Below are positions 33,170-45,042 of a stretch of DNA of 64,000 bases, piece by piece. The notes under the pieces were generated by a model. That model saw only the letters and a program-made list of their open reading frames with translations, was not told the DNA's origin and ran no database searches. How positions within the stretch are numbered: the first letter of the stretch is position 1; each line of letters opens with the position of its first letter. A program made the position numbers and the translations under genes. This stretch comes from Rhabdophis nuchalis (lineage: Eukaryota; Chordata; Lepidosauria; Squamata; Natricidae), in assembly GCA_039707465.1 (NCBI GenBank), contig CM077643.1, positions 327,983,419 through 328,047,418 on the forward strand, given 5' to 3'.

Positions 33170-33639
33170 ATACCCGACTGGACTATTGTAACTCTCTCTA
33201 CATGGGGCTCCCCTTGAGGTGCACCTGGAGACTTCAGTTGGTCCAGAATGCAGCCGCGCGAGCAATTATGGGAACCGTTAGGTTTGCCCACGTTACACCG
33301 CTCTTGCGCGAGCTGCACTGGCTGCCTGTCGTCTTCTGGGTGCGCTTCAAGGTGTTAGTCATCATCTTTAAAGCGCTCCATGGCTCGGGACCTAGCTACC
33401 TGCGGGATCGGATCCTGCCTCATACATCCTCACGGCCGATTCGCTCCCACAGAGAGGGACTTCTCCGGGTGCCATCCACTAGACTGTGTCAGTGGGTGAC
33501 GCCCAGGGGAAGGGCTCTCTCTGTGGCGGGCCCAGCCCTCTGGAACGACCTTCCCCCCGATATTAGAACGACTACGGACCTCCGCTCCTTCCGTCTGAAA
33601 TTAAAAACACACTTTTTCCGCTTGGCCGGCCTAGGCTAG
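33118..33639 (+). pseudogene. L2-like ORF2 C-terminal remnant
   Basis: The 173-residue frame has about 18 foreign residues, then LINE C-terminal sequence: [14 protein letters not shown] (about 21-34), [18 protein letters not shown] (about 63-80), [11 protein letters not shown] (about 113-123), and [19 protein letters not shown] (about 142-160). The RT catalytic region is missing through truncation. The intact reading frame reflects a fairly recent insertion and not selection. Confidence 0.8.
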
Positions 33640-33850
33640 TCTCTCTTTCTATGGGGTTTTAAACTTATTTATAGCCACTGGGTATTTTAGTTTAACGGGT
33701 TTTAGCACAGGAATAGATTTAATTTGTTTTTATATTATGTATTTATATTTGTATATTTATTGTTTTTACTTTCCCTGTGCACCGCCCCGAGTCCCTGTGG
33801 GGAGAGGGAGCGGTCTACAAATTAAATTTGATGATGATTGATGATGATAC
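33170..33850 (+). mobile_element. L2-like LINE, 5'-truncated, with GAT-type tail
   Basis: It starts at the TRLDYCNSLYMGLP codons and runs to the end of ORF2 and the 3' UTR. The tail block is caccgccccgagtccctgtg and ggagagggagcggtctacaa, ending in a GATGATT/GATGAT array. Confidence 0.9.
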
Positions 33851-34780
33851 AACAGACATAGTTTGGAATCCCCAGAACTGTATCAACTCAGAATATCAAA
33901 CTAACATATACTTTGATATATATTAACTGAGTAGGCCAAATCTAAGCAGTACTTAAAAGATTAGGAGTGCAGCTCAACTTCCACTCTTTCCAAAAGTCAG
34001 TAGGCAGACATCCAGTAATGTGGAAACGGCGCTGAAATAGAAATGATAGGAAATTTTCTTCTTCTTTTGGGCGTGGGAAGGGCAGGAGGAGATGAAAGTA
34101 GAAAAATTGCATCATTTAAAAATAACATATTTAATGAAAAGTCAAATCTTATATTTCAAGATTCTGGAATCAAGTTAAACAAATTTTGATTATTAGAAAT
34201 TTACTTCAAATATTTTTTTTTGGGCAATTATGTATTTGGCTTTCAGTTAGAACAAAAATTGCATTATGGAAATAAGATGATCATATAGTAGCTTCACTAT
34301 TTAGCCTTAGCCCAGCTGCACATGTTTACATTTAAAAATTTCCCATCAAAATATTAAATTCAAGGGATCCTAAACTACTTCTTCATAAACTATTATAAAT
34401 TAATGCAGCTTTAGTCACTTGAGGAGTTAAGAGGCTTCTGGATTTCAAATGCCAACTACAGTGCTAATTAAACTGGATTCCCAAAACTTTTAAACTGTTG
34501 TCTAACTGTGCATAATATTGTGTAGCAAATAGAACAATTAAAATGAAAGTTGCTTTCCAATATTTTCATAGCTTCTTAGTGGTTTCTTCATGGAGTTCTG
34601 CATACTACAAAAATACTGTGGTCCTCACTTGATTAATGCATTAAAAAAAAGCTAGAATTTTGGGGGAGGGAAATGATGCTGATGCTTTAAAATTTAACTT
34701 TAATGAATGGATTCCTTAAGGCAGCAGCTCTTTTTCCACCCTTACCTTGTTTGGAAATCTGAAAAGATCATCTACTTTAG
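33851..34780. other. unique DNA, no gene seen
   Basis: No coding signal or recognisable repeat. Confidence 0.4.
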
Positions 34781-34987
34781 CTAACAGGAGGAAGATATTG
34801 CATGTGTCCAAATAATATGAGGTCCAAAGTTCTTCCAAATAATTTTTGAAACAGTCACAGTCCTACTACCTTGTATCAGTTTCAATACAAAAATAGCAGC
34901 TGTATCATCTGCATACAACAGCAGTGAAAAATTATGACTGCAAAATGGATAATCATAGTTAACCTGTAAGCCGCCTTGAGTCGCCAT
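34781..34987 (-). pseudogene. possible reverse-transcriptase fossil
   Basis: A 68-codon minus-strand frame contains SLLLYADDTAAIF at about residues 21-33, matching the form of an RT catalytic box. The sequence after it does not match any RT that I recognise. One motif in a short frame could be chance; if real, it is an old non-L2 LINE fragment. Confidence 0.3.
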
Positions 34988-35045
34988 GTGCGAATTGGTG
35001 GCAATATAAATTTCCTAAAATAAATGAATAAATAAGTAAATAAAA
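34968..35045 (+). mobile_element. old LINE-type 3' tail
   Basis: The block gtaagccgccttgagtcgcc...gtggcaatataaatttcc followed by an AAAT-rich tail has the shape of an L2-like LINE terminus, but it is diverged from the young copies. Confidence 0.5.
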
Positions 35046-35282
35046 TTTATATGGAATGATAAGGGTCCTCGCTCATTACCCCTGAAGCTGGACTCAAAAC
35101 AGTGCCTATTGAAGTCTGCTTACTTTTAAAATAGAGACAAGAATAAACACTTGAAATTTATATTGATATCTGTGCTGAGCAATTGAAATCAAAGTCTCTT
35201 TATTTTATCAAATCATGAAGAGATTAGATATATTATTTGTATACATTATTTGTAAATGGTTGTCTTGATATATATTTAGTAA

Positions 35283-35470
35283 TTCAATCTCAAAGAGAAA
35301 ATAGCAATACCACTTCAGAGTGCTTTACAGTCCTCTCTAAGTGGTTTGCAGAATCATCATATTGTCCACCACAATCCTCATTGTTGTGAGTCCTCATTTT
35401 ACCAACCTTGGAAGGATATAAGGCTGAGTCAGACTTGAGCCGGTGATTCAGTACTTTTTGAGTGTCAACT
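35283..35470. repeat. dispersed squamate repeat, unclassified
   Basis: The order agtgctttacagtcctctct, aagtggtttgcagaatcatc, ctcattttaccaaccttgga and aggctgagtcagacttgagc is one that I recognise from a common squamate repeat. Class not determined. Confidence 0.45.
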
Positions 35471-37937
35471 TTCCATCATATAATCCATCTTGATATTCTG
35501 CGTTAACATTCTGCTCATCCATATAACTTCTAAATTCAATAATAAATATGGGTACAAATTTTGGCTGTATATCCAGCAGGCCTCATGCCTTTTGTAGATA
35601 TTATATTAAATCCTTACTGAGATAAAAAGGTAACATGAATTTAAAGTTTTTAAAGAACCCTTTCAGTTAGCTCTTTGGCAAAATAACAGACATTTCATTT
35701 TAAAAATAATTCAAGAATCCTTGAAAATACAATTATAGGGTTGTTAAGGGTTTTGCACTGGTGATCTTTTAGTTGTGTTGTAGAACTGCAGTTTCCAAGA
35801 TCCCTAGAAGGAGTAAAAAGAATTCAAATGTATTGAATGGTAATCTCAGGGATTTCAAAAGTCTTTAAATCGCATTGTACATCACTCTGATTCGTACAAG
35901 ATTCAGTTGTGGGCATCATCTCAATGATAGAAGAAAGTCAAAATTCAAGACAACTTTGTGTCATGACTGAAGCTCCACCTCTTCTTCTATGTGCATGCAA
36001 TGCCAAAGCATGTGCCAAACAGATGGGGTTTTGTTGAGAGGCCATGGCCATCATCTTGCAGATTGTCTCATCCTCCATGGACATTGCTGCTCTCAGTTTC
36101 ATCCCATTATCAGCTTTCCTAACAAAATGATTGTTTGGATTAGATGTTGGGGAGTTGAAATAAACTGTAGTTCACTCAGTTTGACAACCTTAAAAAAATA
36201 TTCAAGGCTGCATCGCTTATACAGTAAAGGTTCCATCACATTTGTCAGCACATTTTGATTTCCTAGGGGAGAATAACACAAGAATAAACACTTTTCACAG
36301 CTCAGATATAAGAAGGGAAAATAAGATTACAGAAATTTTGTTGCCTAACATAAGCTCACCTGTACATTCATATTTCACATTTATGAGGAATAGTTGCCGG
36401 CTATACAGCATGCCCAGGCATAAATATATGTAATGGAGAACTTTGAAGCCCTTTTTTTGTTTTTTATTTATAAATTAGATTTGGAGTATACATCCTTCAA
36501 AGGATAGAAGGGTGTTTCTTTAACATAGGATTCATATTCACCCTAATACATTTTTTTTAATGTGTTTCCTTACCAGCTGATCATTGAAGCTGGTTTATGT
36601 GCCTCAATAATTGGAATCTCATCACCTTTTAAAAATTGCCCTAACAAGTCTATGATTCCATACTAGGTTCGTAGAGGACCAAGTGCTTTGAAGCAGAATT
36701 CATTAAATATCCTAAGTAACACAGAATCCAGCTAGCATAATAATATTCCCAAATTATCTCTTGTCAGAATGTTTTAAAAAGAGCAATAAGATTGCTGTAC
36801 AAATTTATGTTACATTAACAACCTTGAAAGAGCTATCGAAGTCCTAAAAGGGAAGCTAAAAATATCTAAGGAAATCGAAAAAAGGAAGGAAGTACAGAAA
36901 GCCTGAAATAGGAGAAGCAAAAATGCTGATATTCTTGGAAACTCAAATAGAATTAAAGAGTTACAATTTTGCAAGAAGAAACATGTCTCTTTCTAACATA
37001 GGTGTGGAATGAAAGGAAATACGTGTTTCCAGAAGAGTCTGATGGTATCCTAAAGGTGTCTGAAATTTAAGAATATCTTAGAATAGACTATCCCCCAGGA
37101 ATCTGGATGTCACTGCCAAATCACCAATTTAGAACACATTTAACTAAATGTAATTCACAGCTACTGAACTAATCCAAAGCACATTTAAGATACTAGTCTA
37201 AAGCATCCCTCCAAACCAGACATTTGATAAGGTTTCTCAGGTATGTTTTCTCCTACTTTTAAAAGACTGATCAAAACAGCTTTTAGATTCTGGACAATTT
37301 TTTTTTCAAAATAGCTGCTGACACCACTATATTATAAAAAGAGAAACCTTAATTAAACTGAACATTTTTTTAAATAAAATGTTGAAATACATCTGCAGAA
37401 GTTTTTGATATTTAATTTTTGCTCCACCAGAGCATTCACATAATTTTAACAAAGTTTTCTTCTTTTAAATTCTATTTACAGATAATTCATAGATGGAGCA
37501 GAAGTAAAACATAACTCTTTCTGGCTTTATTTGTTAACAGTGAAAAATCTTATCTGCATTACCAAACACATATTCTAAAGAGCCTTTCTGAATGCCTAGA
37601 TAAAGGTGCTATTCTCTAAGTAAAACACACATTGTATTCTACTGCATGCTCAAGGGATTATTTTTAGCTTGAAATCTAGTGATGGAGGATCACAGTCGGT
37701 GACAAGTAATTTTAAACTCACGGCATTTCAGAGGTATATGCTGGCAAATATACACTCATTTATAATTCAAGTATGCCCCAACCCCAGATAAATTCTGCTT
37801 TCTTAATTGTCATCTGCACTGGAATAGTTGTAAATGTACAAGGGCCTTCTCCAAGAATGAGATCCAGAAATAATTCATAAGGGGTTTGTACATCCATCCA
37901 ATGTTTATGACTCTGGACAACATTCATCCATTAAAAT
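35471..37937. other. unique DNA, no gene seen
   Basis: The stretch is AT-rich with occasional A and T runs. Short frames at 35989-36433 have no motif. I see no RNA gene or repeat of note. Confidence 0.4.
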
Positions 37938-38070
37938 CAATTGAAAATCATAAAGTTGAAAGGGATCCAGGAGGTCATCAAGTCCAATCCAATGCACACT
38001 GCAAAATTCATGATATCATCCCTGATAGATGACTATCCTACTTATGTTTGAAAACTTCCAATGCAAAACA
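37938..38070 (-). mobile_element. old CR1-like 3' end fragment
   Basis: The plus strand reads aaatcataaagttgaaaggg, ccaggaggtcatcaagtcca, then ctatcctacttatgtttgaa and aacttccaatgc. This is the order of a reverse-complement CR1 terminus, more diverged than the copies at 17.4-19.4 kb. Confidence 0.6.
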
Positions 38071-39279
38071 GCAAACCTGTTGATGGAAGAGGAAAATAGG
38101 AGTGTACCATTCTTCAGTCAATTGTATCCATCCAATTAGATTAGAACATACAAACAAGCTGAAGATTTTGTATAGTTTTGCTGATAATCAGACCAATAGA
38201 TTATTAGAATAAATTAAATGGGATGTATTCTACAAAGCATATTAATTACTTCTGTGTGTGTTTGCCAGTTCATTCTTATCAGCAATACCAGTTTTGTGCA
38301 TTAAATTGCTCATAGATGATTGCTCCTATGATAATATAGATTTGGTTTAGCAATATGTCTCTAACACATGGTGTAGCATTTTAGTTAAATATTACTCTAC
38401 TGTAAGTCACCAAGTCACTAACATGAAAGGCTGCCTTACCCTTCTGGACCATTGCAAGCCTTGTTCTTTGTGTATTTTGGCTGCAGGTTATATTATTTAA
38501 GTGGAAGCCAACATTTGCTATAACCAACGCTTACTGTTTGGATCATGACAAAATGTTTTGCCAAGTTCTCATATGTGAGAGATTTAATCAAAGGCATATA
38601 TAAATCATGGTTTCCTGTCTTAGACTTCCTAGATCAACACATTGTTTGAGAGAGGAAATTGAAGTATTCTTTTCAGTATTCATAAATCTAAATTCATTAC
38701 TCATTAACTAAAGTCACCCCCCTCTCTCTGTAATATTTCTGGTGATTTTATTAGTTATAAAACTGTTCATCTGTTAAGAGAATCAGCTCTGTATGGAAAT
38801 GTATAACAGTTTATATCTCATGGAAAATAAAAAAAATACAGGCTTTATAAAATGTTACTGATACCTTTACCTTACAAAATCATTGTTATTAAAAAAAACA
38901 ACTATTTGGAAATGTGATTAGGTGAGCATTTCCTGTTAATTTTTTGTTTTTGTTTTTCTAAACTACCTAGGATCCTGTTTTTGTGGTTGAGAAGTATTTT
39001 GAGAAAGCATAAATTTAAAAAAAATCTAATGTTACATTTTGTACTTGGGGCCAGCTGCCCAGGAGCAAAGAACATAATGTGCCATGTTAGTTGTAAAAGG
39101 TTCATAAATAAACCCTTTGTAGATAACTAAAGTTTTAAACAAACGTCCATGGACGGGTTAAAGTTAACAAGATTGCTAACCAGTTAGGTATCTGATGGTT
39201 ATGTAGTGTCTTCTAGATATACAATATTTGGCAATTGTCAACTAAGAGGAGTAACATGTTATTGGCTGTCTATTTTAGG
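38071..39279. other. unique DNA, no gene seen
   Basis: No coding signal or recognisable repeat. Confidence 0.4.
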
Positions 39280-40809
39280 GGGTACCCGGGTGGGGGGAGG
39301 GTATAGACGGATTGAGACTAGTAAGAAGGAAATGGGCCGGGCCAGCAGACGGCGGAAGGAGGCGGAAGGATCCACTGGGAGGGGGGAAATACGAGTCGTT
39401 TCCATGGAGGGCCTACCCATCCAGAGGGTTGCAGGGAGAGGCAGGTCCGAGGGGAGACAAGTTCCATCCTCCCGGTTGGAGGCACGTGGCCGTTGGTTGC
39501 AGACGGTCAGGTGCCACAACCGCCGCAGGCTAGGTGGTCAGGGAGTACAGTGCCAGGGCCCGCGGCTGATGTTCTGCAACGTCAGGTCCGTGGTCAACAA
39601 AGCCCTCCTCATCCATGACCTTGTGTCAGAGGGGGAGCCGGACCTGGTGGGAATTGCGGAGACCTGGTTGGGCCACGAGGGAGGACTCCCCCTCATTGAA
39701 ATGTGCCCGCCAGGATACCGCGCTTTTCATCAGCCGCGGGCCCTAGGCAGGGGTGGAGGGGTAGCGGTTATTGTTAGGGAAGGTCTAGAGCCGAGAGAGA
39801 CCATTGTGCCACAGACCATCGGTTGTGAGTCCCTCTGCGTGAAGTGGGGCCTAGGGAGGCAGTTGGGCTTGCTGGTTGTATACCTGGCTCCCCGCTATAA
39901 CAGCAGCCCTGCCCGAGCTCCTCGAGGTGATCGCTACGATGGCAGTTGAGACCCCCAGACTGTAGTCATGGGGGACTTTAATCTGCCATCGGTGGGCGAA
40001 TCATCGGAGGCAGCTCGGGAGTTCATGGCTTCCATGACGGCCATGGACCTGACCCAAGTAATTCAGGGCCCCACCCACGAGGGTGGACATACACCGGATC
40101 TAATCTTTGTCTCTGGCCAATGGAAGAGTGATCTGGGTATAGGGGATATAGTCATTAACCCCTGTCATGGTCAGACCACTCACTTCTCCGGCTCGACTTT
40201 CCAATCACTACACCCCACCGCGGGGAGGCGGAACCTGAGTCACCTATTTGGTTTCGCCCCAGGCACCTGATGGACCCTGACAGGTTCCAGACGGCGCTTG
40301 GGCCACTTCCTGTATCCCTGACCCGCGCCCCGATGGAGGACCTTGTGGCCACATGGAATACTGCAGCCACGGGAGCCTTGGATCGGGTCGCGCCCTTGTG
40401 GCCTCTCTTGCGGCGGCGAACCACCCTGGCTCCTTGGTTTACCGAGGAGCTAAGGGTGATGAAACACCACAAGAGATGCCTAGAGAGGAGATGGAGATCT
40501 ACTCGGTCTGAATCTGACCGAACACAGGTGAGAGCCCATTTACGGACTTACCTTGTGGCGCTGAGAGTGGCCAAATGTCATCACTGTGCCACTCTCATCG
40601 CATCTGCAGATAACCGCCCTGCCGCCCTGTTTAGGGTGACCTGCTCCCTCCTTCAACAGAGGGTGCGGGAAACCCCATTACAGGGTAGAGCAAAGGAATT
40701 TGGGATTTATCTGCAGGATAAAATTGCTCAGATTCAGAGCGAGTTAGTCTCCATCGATGGCCCAGTGGGATGCCCCGAGGCAGGCCCTGAGACAGTTTTG
40801 TGGGAATAG
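39206..40809 (+). pseudogene. L2-like ORF2, endonuclease and linker region, frameshifted
   Basis: The first frame (39206-39949) has LMFCNVRSVVNKA, then DLVGIAETWLGHEG (catalytic-type Glu) and GGGVAVIVREGL, and is lost after PRYNSSP. The next frame (from about 39960) has VVMGDFNLPSVGE (catalytic-type Asp and Asn) and GHTPDLIFVSG. The SDH-type motif expected near the end of the endonuclease is degraded to CHGQTTHFS. A third frame (40270-40809) covers the EN-RT linker and ends at a stop after TVLWE. The endonuclease would nick target DNA to prime reverse transcription; this copy cannot make it intact. Confidence 0.8.
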
Positions 40810-42580
40810 TTTGACTCTGTTACTTCCGAAGATATGGACAGGTTACGTGGGCGACTGCGAGCTACCACATGTTTATTGGACCCGTGTCCCTCCTGGCTTG
40901 TACTGGCATCCTGTGAGGTTACACGAGGTTGGCTCCAACGCTTCTCTGAGTGAGGGTTTCTTGCCTGCCTTCCTTAAAGAGGCTATGGTGAGGCCCCTCC
41001 TGAAGAAGCCCTCTCTGGACCCAGCATTATTGGTTAATTACCTCCGGTCTCCAACCTTCACTTTCTGGCGAAGGTTGTAGAGAGTGTGGTGGCACAACAG
41101 TTTCCCCGTCACCTGGAGGAAGTTGATTATCTGGACCCGTGCCAGTCCGGCTTCCGGCCCGGGCAGAGCACCGAGACGGCATTGGTCGCGTTGGTAGATG
41201 ATCTCTGGAGGGCCAGAGATGGGGGTTGTTCCTCCATCCTGGTCCTATTAGACCTCTCAGCGGCTTTCGATACCATCGACCATGGTATCCTATTGCATCG
41301 GCTGGAGGGGTTGGGGGTGAGGGGCACCGTACTGTGGTGGTTCTCCTCCTACCTCTCCGGTCGATCACAATTTGTGTTGGCAGGAGAGCAGAGGTCGACC
41401 TTGAGACCCCTCACATGTGGGGTGCCTCAGGGGTCGGTCCTCTCGCCTCTCCTGTTCAACACATATATGAAGCCGCTGGGTGTGATCATCCGTGGTTTTG
41501 GGGTAGAGTACCACCTCTATGCTGACGATACGCAGCTGTATATATCTACCCCAAACCACCCCAACGATGCCGTAGCGGTGATGTGCCAGTGCCTTGAAGC
41601 CGTGCGGGCCTGGATGGGAAGTAACAGACTCAGACTCAACCCATCCAAGACCGAGTGGCTGTGGTTTCCGGCGTCCCGGTACAACCAGTTGACTCCATCA
41701 CTGGCCATAGGGGACGAACACCTTACCCCTGTGGATGGGGCACGCAACTTGGGCGTCCTCCTGGATACCCTGCTGTCCATGGAAGATCAAGTGACAGCCG
41801 TGGCCAGGAGGGCGTTTTACCAGGTTCGTCTGGTACGCCAGTTGCGTCCCCTATTGGATCGGGATGCCCTTTGCACAGTCACTCATGCCCTCGTGACATC
41901 CCGACTGGACTACTGCAATTCTCTCTACATGGGGCTCCCCTTGAGGTGCACCCGAAGACTTCAGCTTGTCCAGAATGCAGCCATGCGAGCAATAATGGGA
42001 ACCTCTAGGTTTAACCACATAACACTGCTCTTGTGCGAGCTGCATTGGCTGCCTGTTGTCTTTCAGGTGCGCTTCAAGGTGTTAGTTACCATCTTTAAAG
42101 CGCTCCATGGCACAGGACCTAGTTATCTGCGGGATCGGATCCTGCCCCATACATCCCTGCGGCCGATTCGCTCCCACGGAGAGGGACTTCTCCGGGTGCC
42201 GTCCACTAGGCTATGCCAGCGGGTGATGCCCAGGGGAAGGGCCTTCTCTGTGGCGGGCCCAGCCCTCTGGAACGACCTTCCCCCCAAAATTAGAACAACT
42301 ACGGACCTCCGCTCCTTCCGTCAAAAACTGAAAACACACTTCTTCTGCTTGGCCAGCCTAAGTTAGTCTTCCGTCTTTTAATAGGGTTTTAGGGGATTTT
42401 AGCGTAATTTTAATACAGGGGATTTTAGTGCAGGGATAATTTTGTTTAATTTGTATTTTATCTATTTATCTATTCATGTATTCAATATTGGTTTTTTAAT
42501 TTCCCTGTGCACCGCTCCGAGTCCCTTTGGGGAGAGGAGGCGGTTTATAAATAAAATATTATAAATATTATTATATATTT
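39280..42580 (+). mobile_element. L2-like LINE, nearly full-length but broken
   Basis: A 3.3-kb plus-strand GC-rich element. In order it has a short 5' region (gggtacccgggtggggggag), an apurinic-type endonuclease region, an EN-RT linker, an RT domain, a C-terminal region, and a 3' UTR. The 3' UTR ends in caccgctccgagtccctttg and an AT-rich tail. It is the only copy in the window with the endonuclease part. At least three lesions split the reading frame (see the two pseudogene entries). The 5' boundary is set by composition and is approximate; no target duplication was found. Confidence 0.88.
41086..42366 (+). pseudogene. L2-like ORF2, RT and C-terminal region
   Basis: A 426-residue frame, open from just after a one-base loss around 41040 that separates it from the [10 protein letters not shown] block (40757-41080 frame). 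RT motifs are [20 protein letters not shown] (about 24-43), [12 protein letters not shown] (about 58-69), [14 protein letters not shown] (about 115-128), and [13 protein letters not shown] (about 145-157). The C-terminal part has [49 protein letters not shown], and ends FFCLASLS. The catalytic Asp residues are present. The Met start is internal. Confidence 0.85.
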
Positions 42581-42732
42581 TCAGGAAAATACAGGTTAAG
42601 GCAAAGATTATTAGGTTAACTAATAAGTATTAGCCAACAGAAGTATTAAAGTAAGCTTGATCTGCTCTATACCATATTAGAGTTTACCTAGGCCATACTG
42701 AATATCAGTGTTAAGGATTGTGTTAATTTATT

Positions 42733-42795
42733 TCAGTTTATTTATTTATTTTATTACATTTATATCCCGCCCTTTTCCACAGAGGACCCAGTGAT
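42733..42795 (-). mobile_element. L2-like LINE tail fragment, minus strand
   Basis: tttatttattttattacatttatatcccgcccttttccacagaggacccag in plus orientation is only the last 60 bp of an L2-like element, another extreme 5' truncation. Confidence 0.75.
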
Positions 42796-43215
42796 GTTTT
42801 AAAATCTTTGTAAAATCTTTGACATGTCATATGTCTATTTTATTTATTCTATTATTTTTTTAATTTTATTTTGAGGAAATTCTGAGTGTCCGTTGATAGG
42901 AATTCTATTGAACAGAATATCATTCCTCAGAGAAATGAATTCTCCTGCCCATCCCCAGCTATCCCCAGCCCATCCCAATTGGGAAATCAAACACCAGATT
43001 CTCTTGTTCAGTCATTCAGTGGTTTCCAATTCTTCTTCTTTGCCAGGACTGTCATCTACTGCTTGTTTTCAACAGATGGAGGTCCTACAGCATAGATGGA
43101 AGTGAAAGCAGACTGCTCTTCCTATATGGCTTATATCTGTTGAAAATAAATATCAACAAACCACTGACAATGAGCCATTTATCCTTCAGGAAATTAAAGA
43201 GGACTTCTAATAGGG
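42796..43215. other. unique DNA, no gene seen
   Basis: No coding signal or recognisable repeat. Confidence 0.4.
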
Positions 43216-43440
43216 TAGTGATGGCTAACCTTTTTGCCCTTGCATGCTGAAAGCCTGCACGCACGGCTAACAAAGCACACATGTGTGCCCACATCCATAA
43301 TGCAATGCGTCCCACCCCTCCTACGCATGTGCTCCCCCCCACACACATGTGCACTCCCCCTGTGCATGTGTGATCCCCATGCTCTGTTTTGGGCCTAGCA
43401 GTCCTCCCTGAATCCTTCTGGGGCCAAAAACAGGCTCTTT
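43216..43440. mobile_element. hAT-like element (CAGTGATGG family), one end only
   Basis: It starts tagtgatggctaaccttttt, as in the copy at 18976, and has the CA/CG-rich body (cacacatgtgtgcccacatc). The right terminal inverted repeat is missing, so the right limit is approximate. Confidence 0.6.
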
Positions 43441-44286
43441 AATCCATGTTTAAGATTACCAGTTAAGTGACTTTATGGATGGATCTAGTTACATGCAGTA
43501 ATTAAATTCTATTATATGTCGCTATACTAGTTATACTACGATTGAAACCATATCTCTTGAAAAACATGCTGTAGCTAGCATAAGCAAACACTTCTCAGTC
43601 TCATTCACTGCAGTTTCAAAGACAGCATAAATTTGTGTTTTTTGAAGTCAGGGGAAGGACAGTAAGCAGAATGTCAGAGCAGTCTGATTTTAACCCGAAC
43701 ACTGATCCTCTGGAACAAAGGCATTTGACTGGTGATTGCATAATACTGAAGTAATTCACATCCTCTCAGAGTCATTATTTCTTTAATTATAGCAAGGCTG
43801 GTTTATTGCCAACTGTCTGGCTATGCTTTTATCAGCTCATTTTTTCTAATTTGGAGGCAAAGCAATATAAAGGCAGTGACATCTTGCAAATTTCCCCCTG
43901 TATTTCAATGGAATATGAAAAGAGCTTCTTAGCGCCTGTTAATTATGTGCCTGACATTAAAAGAAAAGACCTCATCCTTTGTAATTGAAAATGCAGTGAA
44001 ATTCAGCTTGAGTGAGAAAAGCCACACACAAAGCATCTGTCTAATACCCGGTAAGTGCAAAAAATCAGTGCTGAACTGTATAGAGGTGGAAGCACATTAG
44101 AATTACAGGTGGATGAGCATCATGGTTACTTCCAGAGAAATCACAAGTTTAAGTTGTAGGAAACAGATGTGATCACTGCAGAGTCCATGTGTGTATTATT
44201 TTCCCTTATTATTGAGGATCTGATGAGCATATGGCATAGCTATCTCCTATCTCTTTATTAATTAGACTGTGTACTCACATTTTAAG
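43441..44286. other. unique DNA; possible conserved non-coding segment at about 43730-44050
   Basis: The segment from about 43730 to 44050 is non-repetitive and has several TAATTA/ATTAAT-type homeodomain-like cores (ctttaattatagc, gttaattatgtgcctgac) and a long stretch of mixed composition. It has the look of a vertebrate conserved enhancer. Only alignment would show it. Confidence 0.3.
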
Positions 44287-44631
44287 GGATGTGGTGGCTC
44301 AGTGGCTAAGACGCTGAGCTTGTTGATCAGAAAGGTTGGCAGTTCGACAGCTCAAAGCCCTTGTGCCGTGTAACAGAGTGAGCTCCCATTACTTATCCCA
44401 GCTTCTGCCAACCTAGCATGTAAAAATGCAAGCAGAAAAATAGGAACTACCTTTGGTGATAAGGTAACAGCCTTCTGTGTGCCTTTGGCATTTAGTCATG
44501 CCAGCCACATGACCACGGAGATGTCTTTGGACAGCACTGGCTCTTCTGCTTTGAAACAGGGATGAGAATCGCCCCCTAGAGTAGGGAACAACTAGCATAT
44601 ATGTGTGAGGGGAACCTTTTCCTTTACCTTA
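44287..44631 (+). mobile_element. tRNA-derived SINE with ACCTTT-type tail, full length
   Basis: The A box is tggctcagtggctaag and a degenerate B box is cagttcgacagctc. The body has gagctcccattacttatccc and cttctgccaacctagcatgt, then cagccacatgaccacggaga and aacaactagcatatatgtg. The end is gaggggaacc followed by ttttcctttacctta. At about 345 bp it is the best copy of the family in the window. Confidence 0.82.
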
Positions 44632-44722
44632 CTTACATTTTTAAATAATGAAGTTTAGAATTTTTTTCTTATACGAATGGAGCTTATTGGTACTACTTAT
44701 TATTTGACAAAATATACTAGAA

Positions 44723-45042
44723 CAGCATTCCCCAAACTTTCCAAGTTGGCAGCCTCGCATGGAGGGAGGGAGGGAGGGAGGAAGAGAGGATGGTCTTGTG
44801 TGAAGAGTAGGGGCATGTGTGTGTGTGTGTGTGCGCGCACACACACACAGCTTCTTTTGTGTGAGCAGTGGGTGCTGGTGTCCACCACTCACATGAGTGA
44901 GGCTGTGAGTTCCAGTGCCCACTCCTCACGTAAGTGGGGTGCGTGCATGCCTGAATGCGCACCAACCCACCACTCATATGCCTTGGTTGCAAATAGGCCA
45001 TGATCCAGTAGTGGGAAACTGCCCACAGGTTGGGGACCCCTG
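44723..45042. mobile_element. hAT-like non-autonomous element with target duplication
   Basis: The ends are cagcattccccaaactttcc and aggttggggacccctg, a family with CAGNGGTCCCCAAC-type termini. The flanks tactagaa (44715-44722) and tactagag (45043-45050) agree at 7 of 8 positions. Inside are a (GGAG)n run (44758-44782) and a TG/CA run (44815-44848). Frames on both strands here are artefacts of these simple repeats. Confidence 0.85.
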
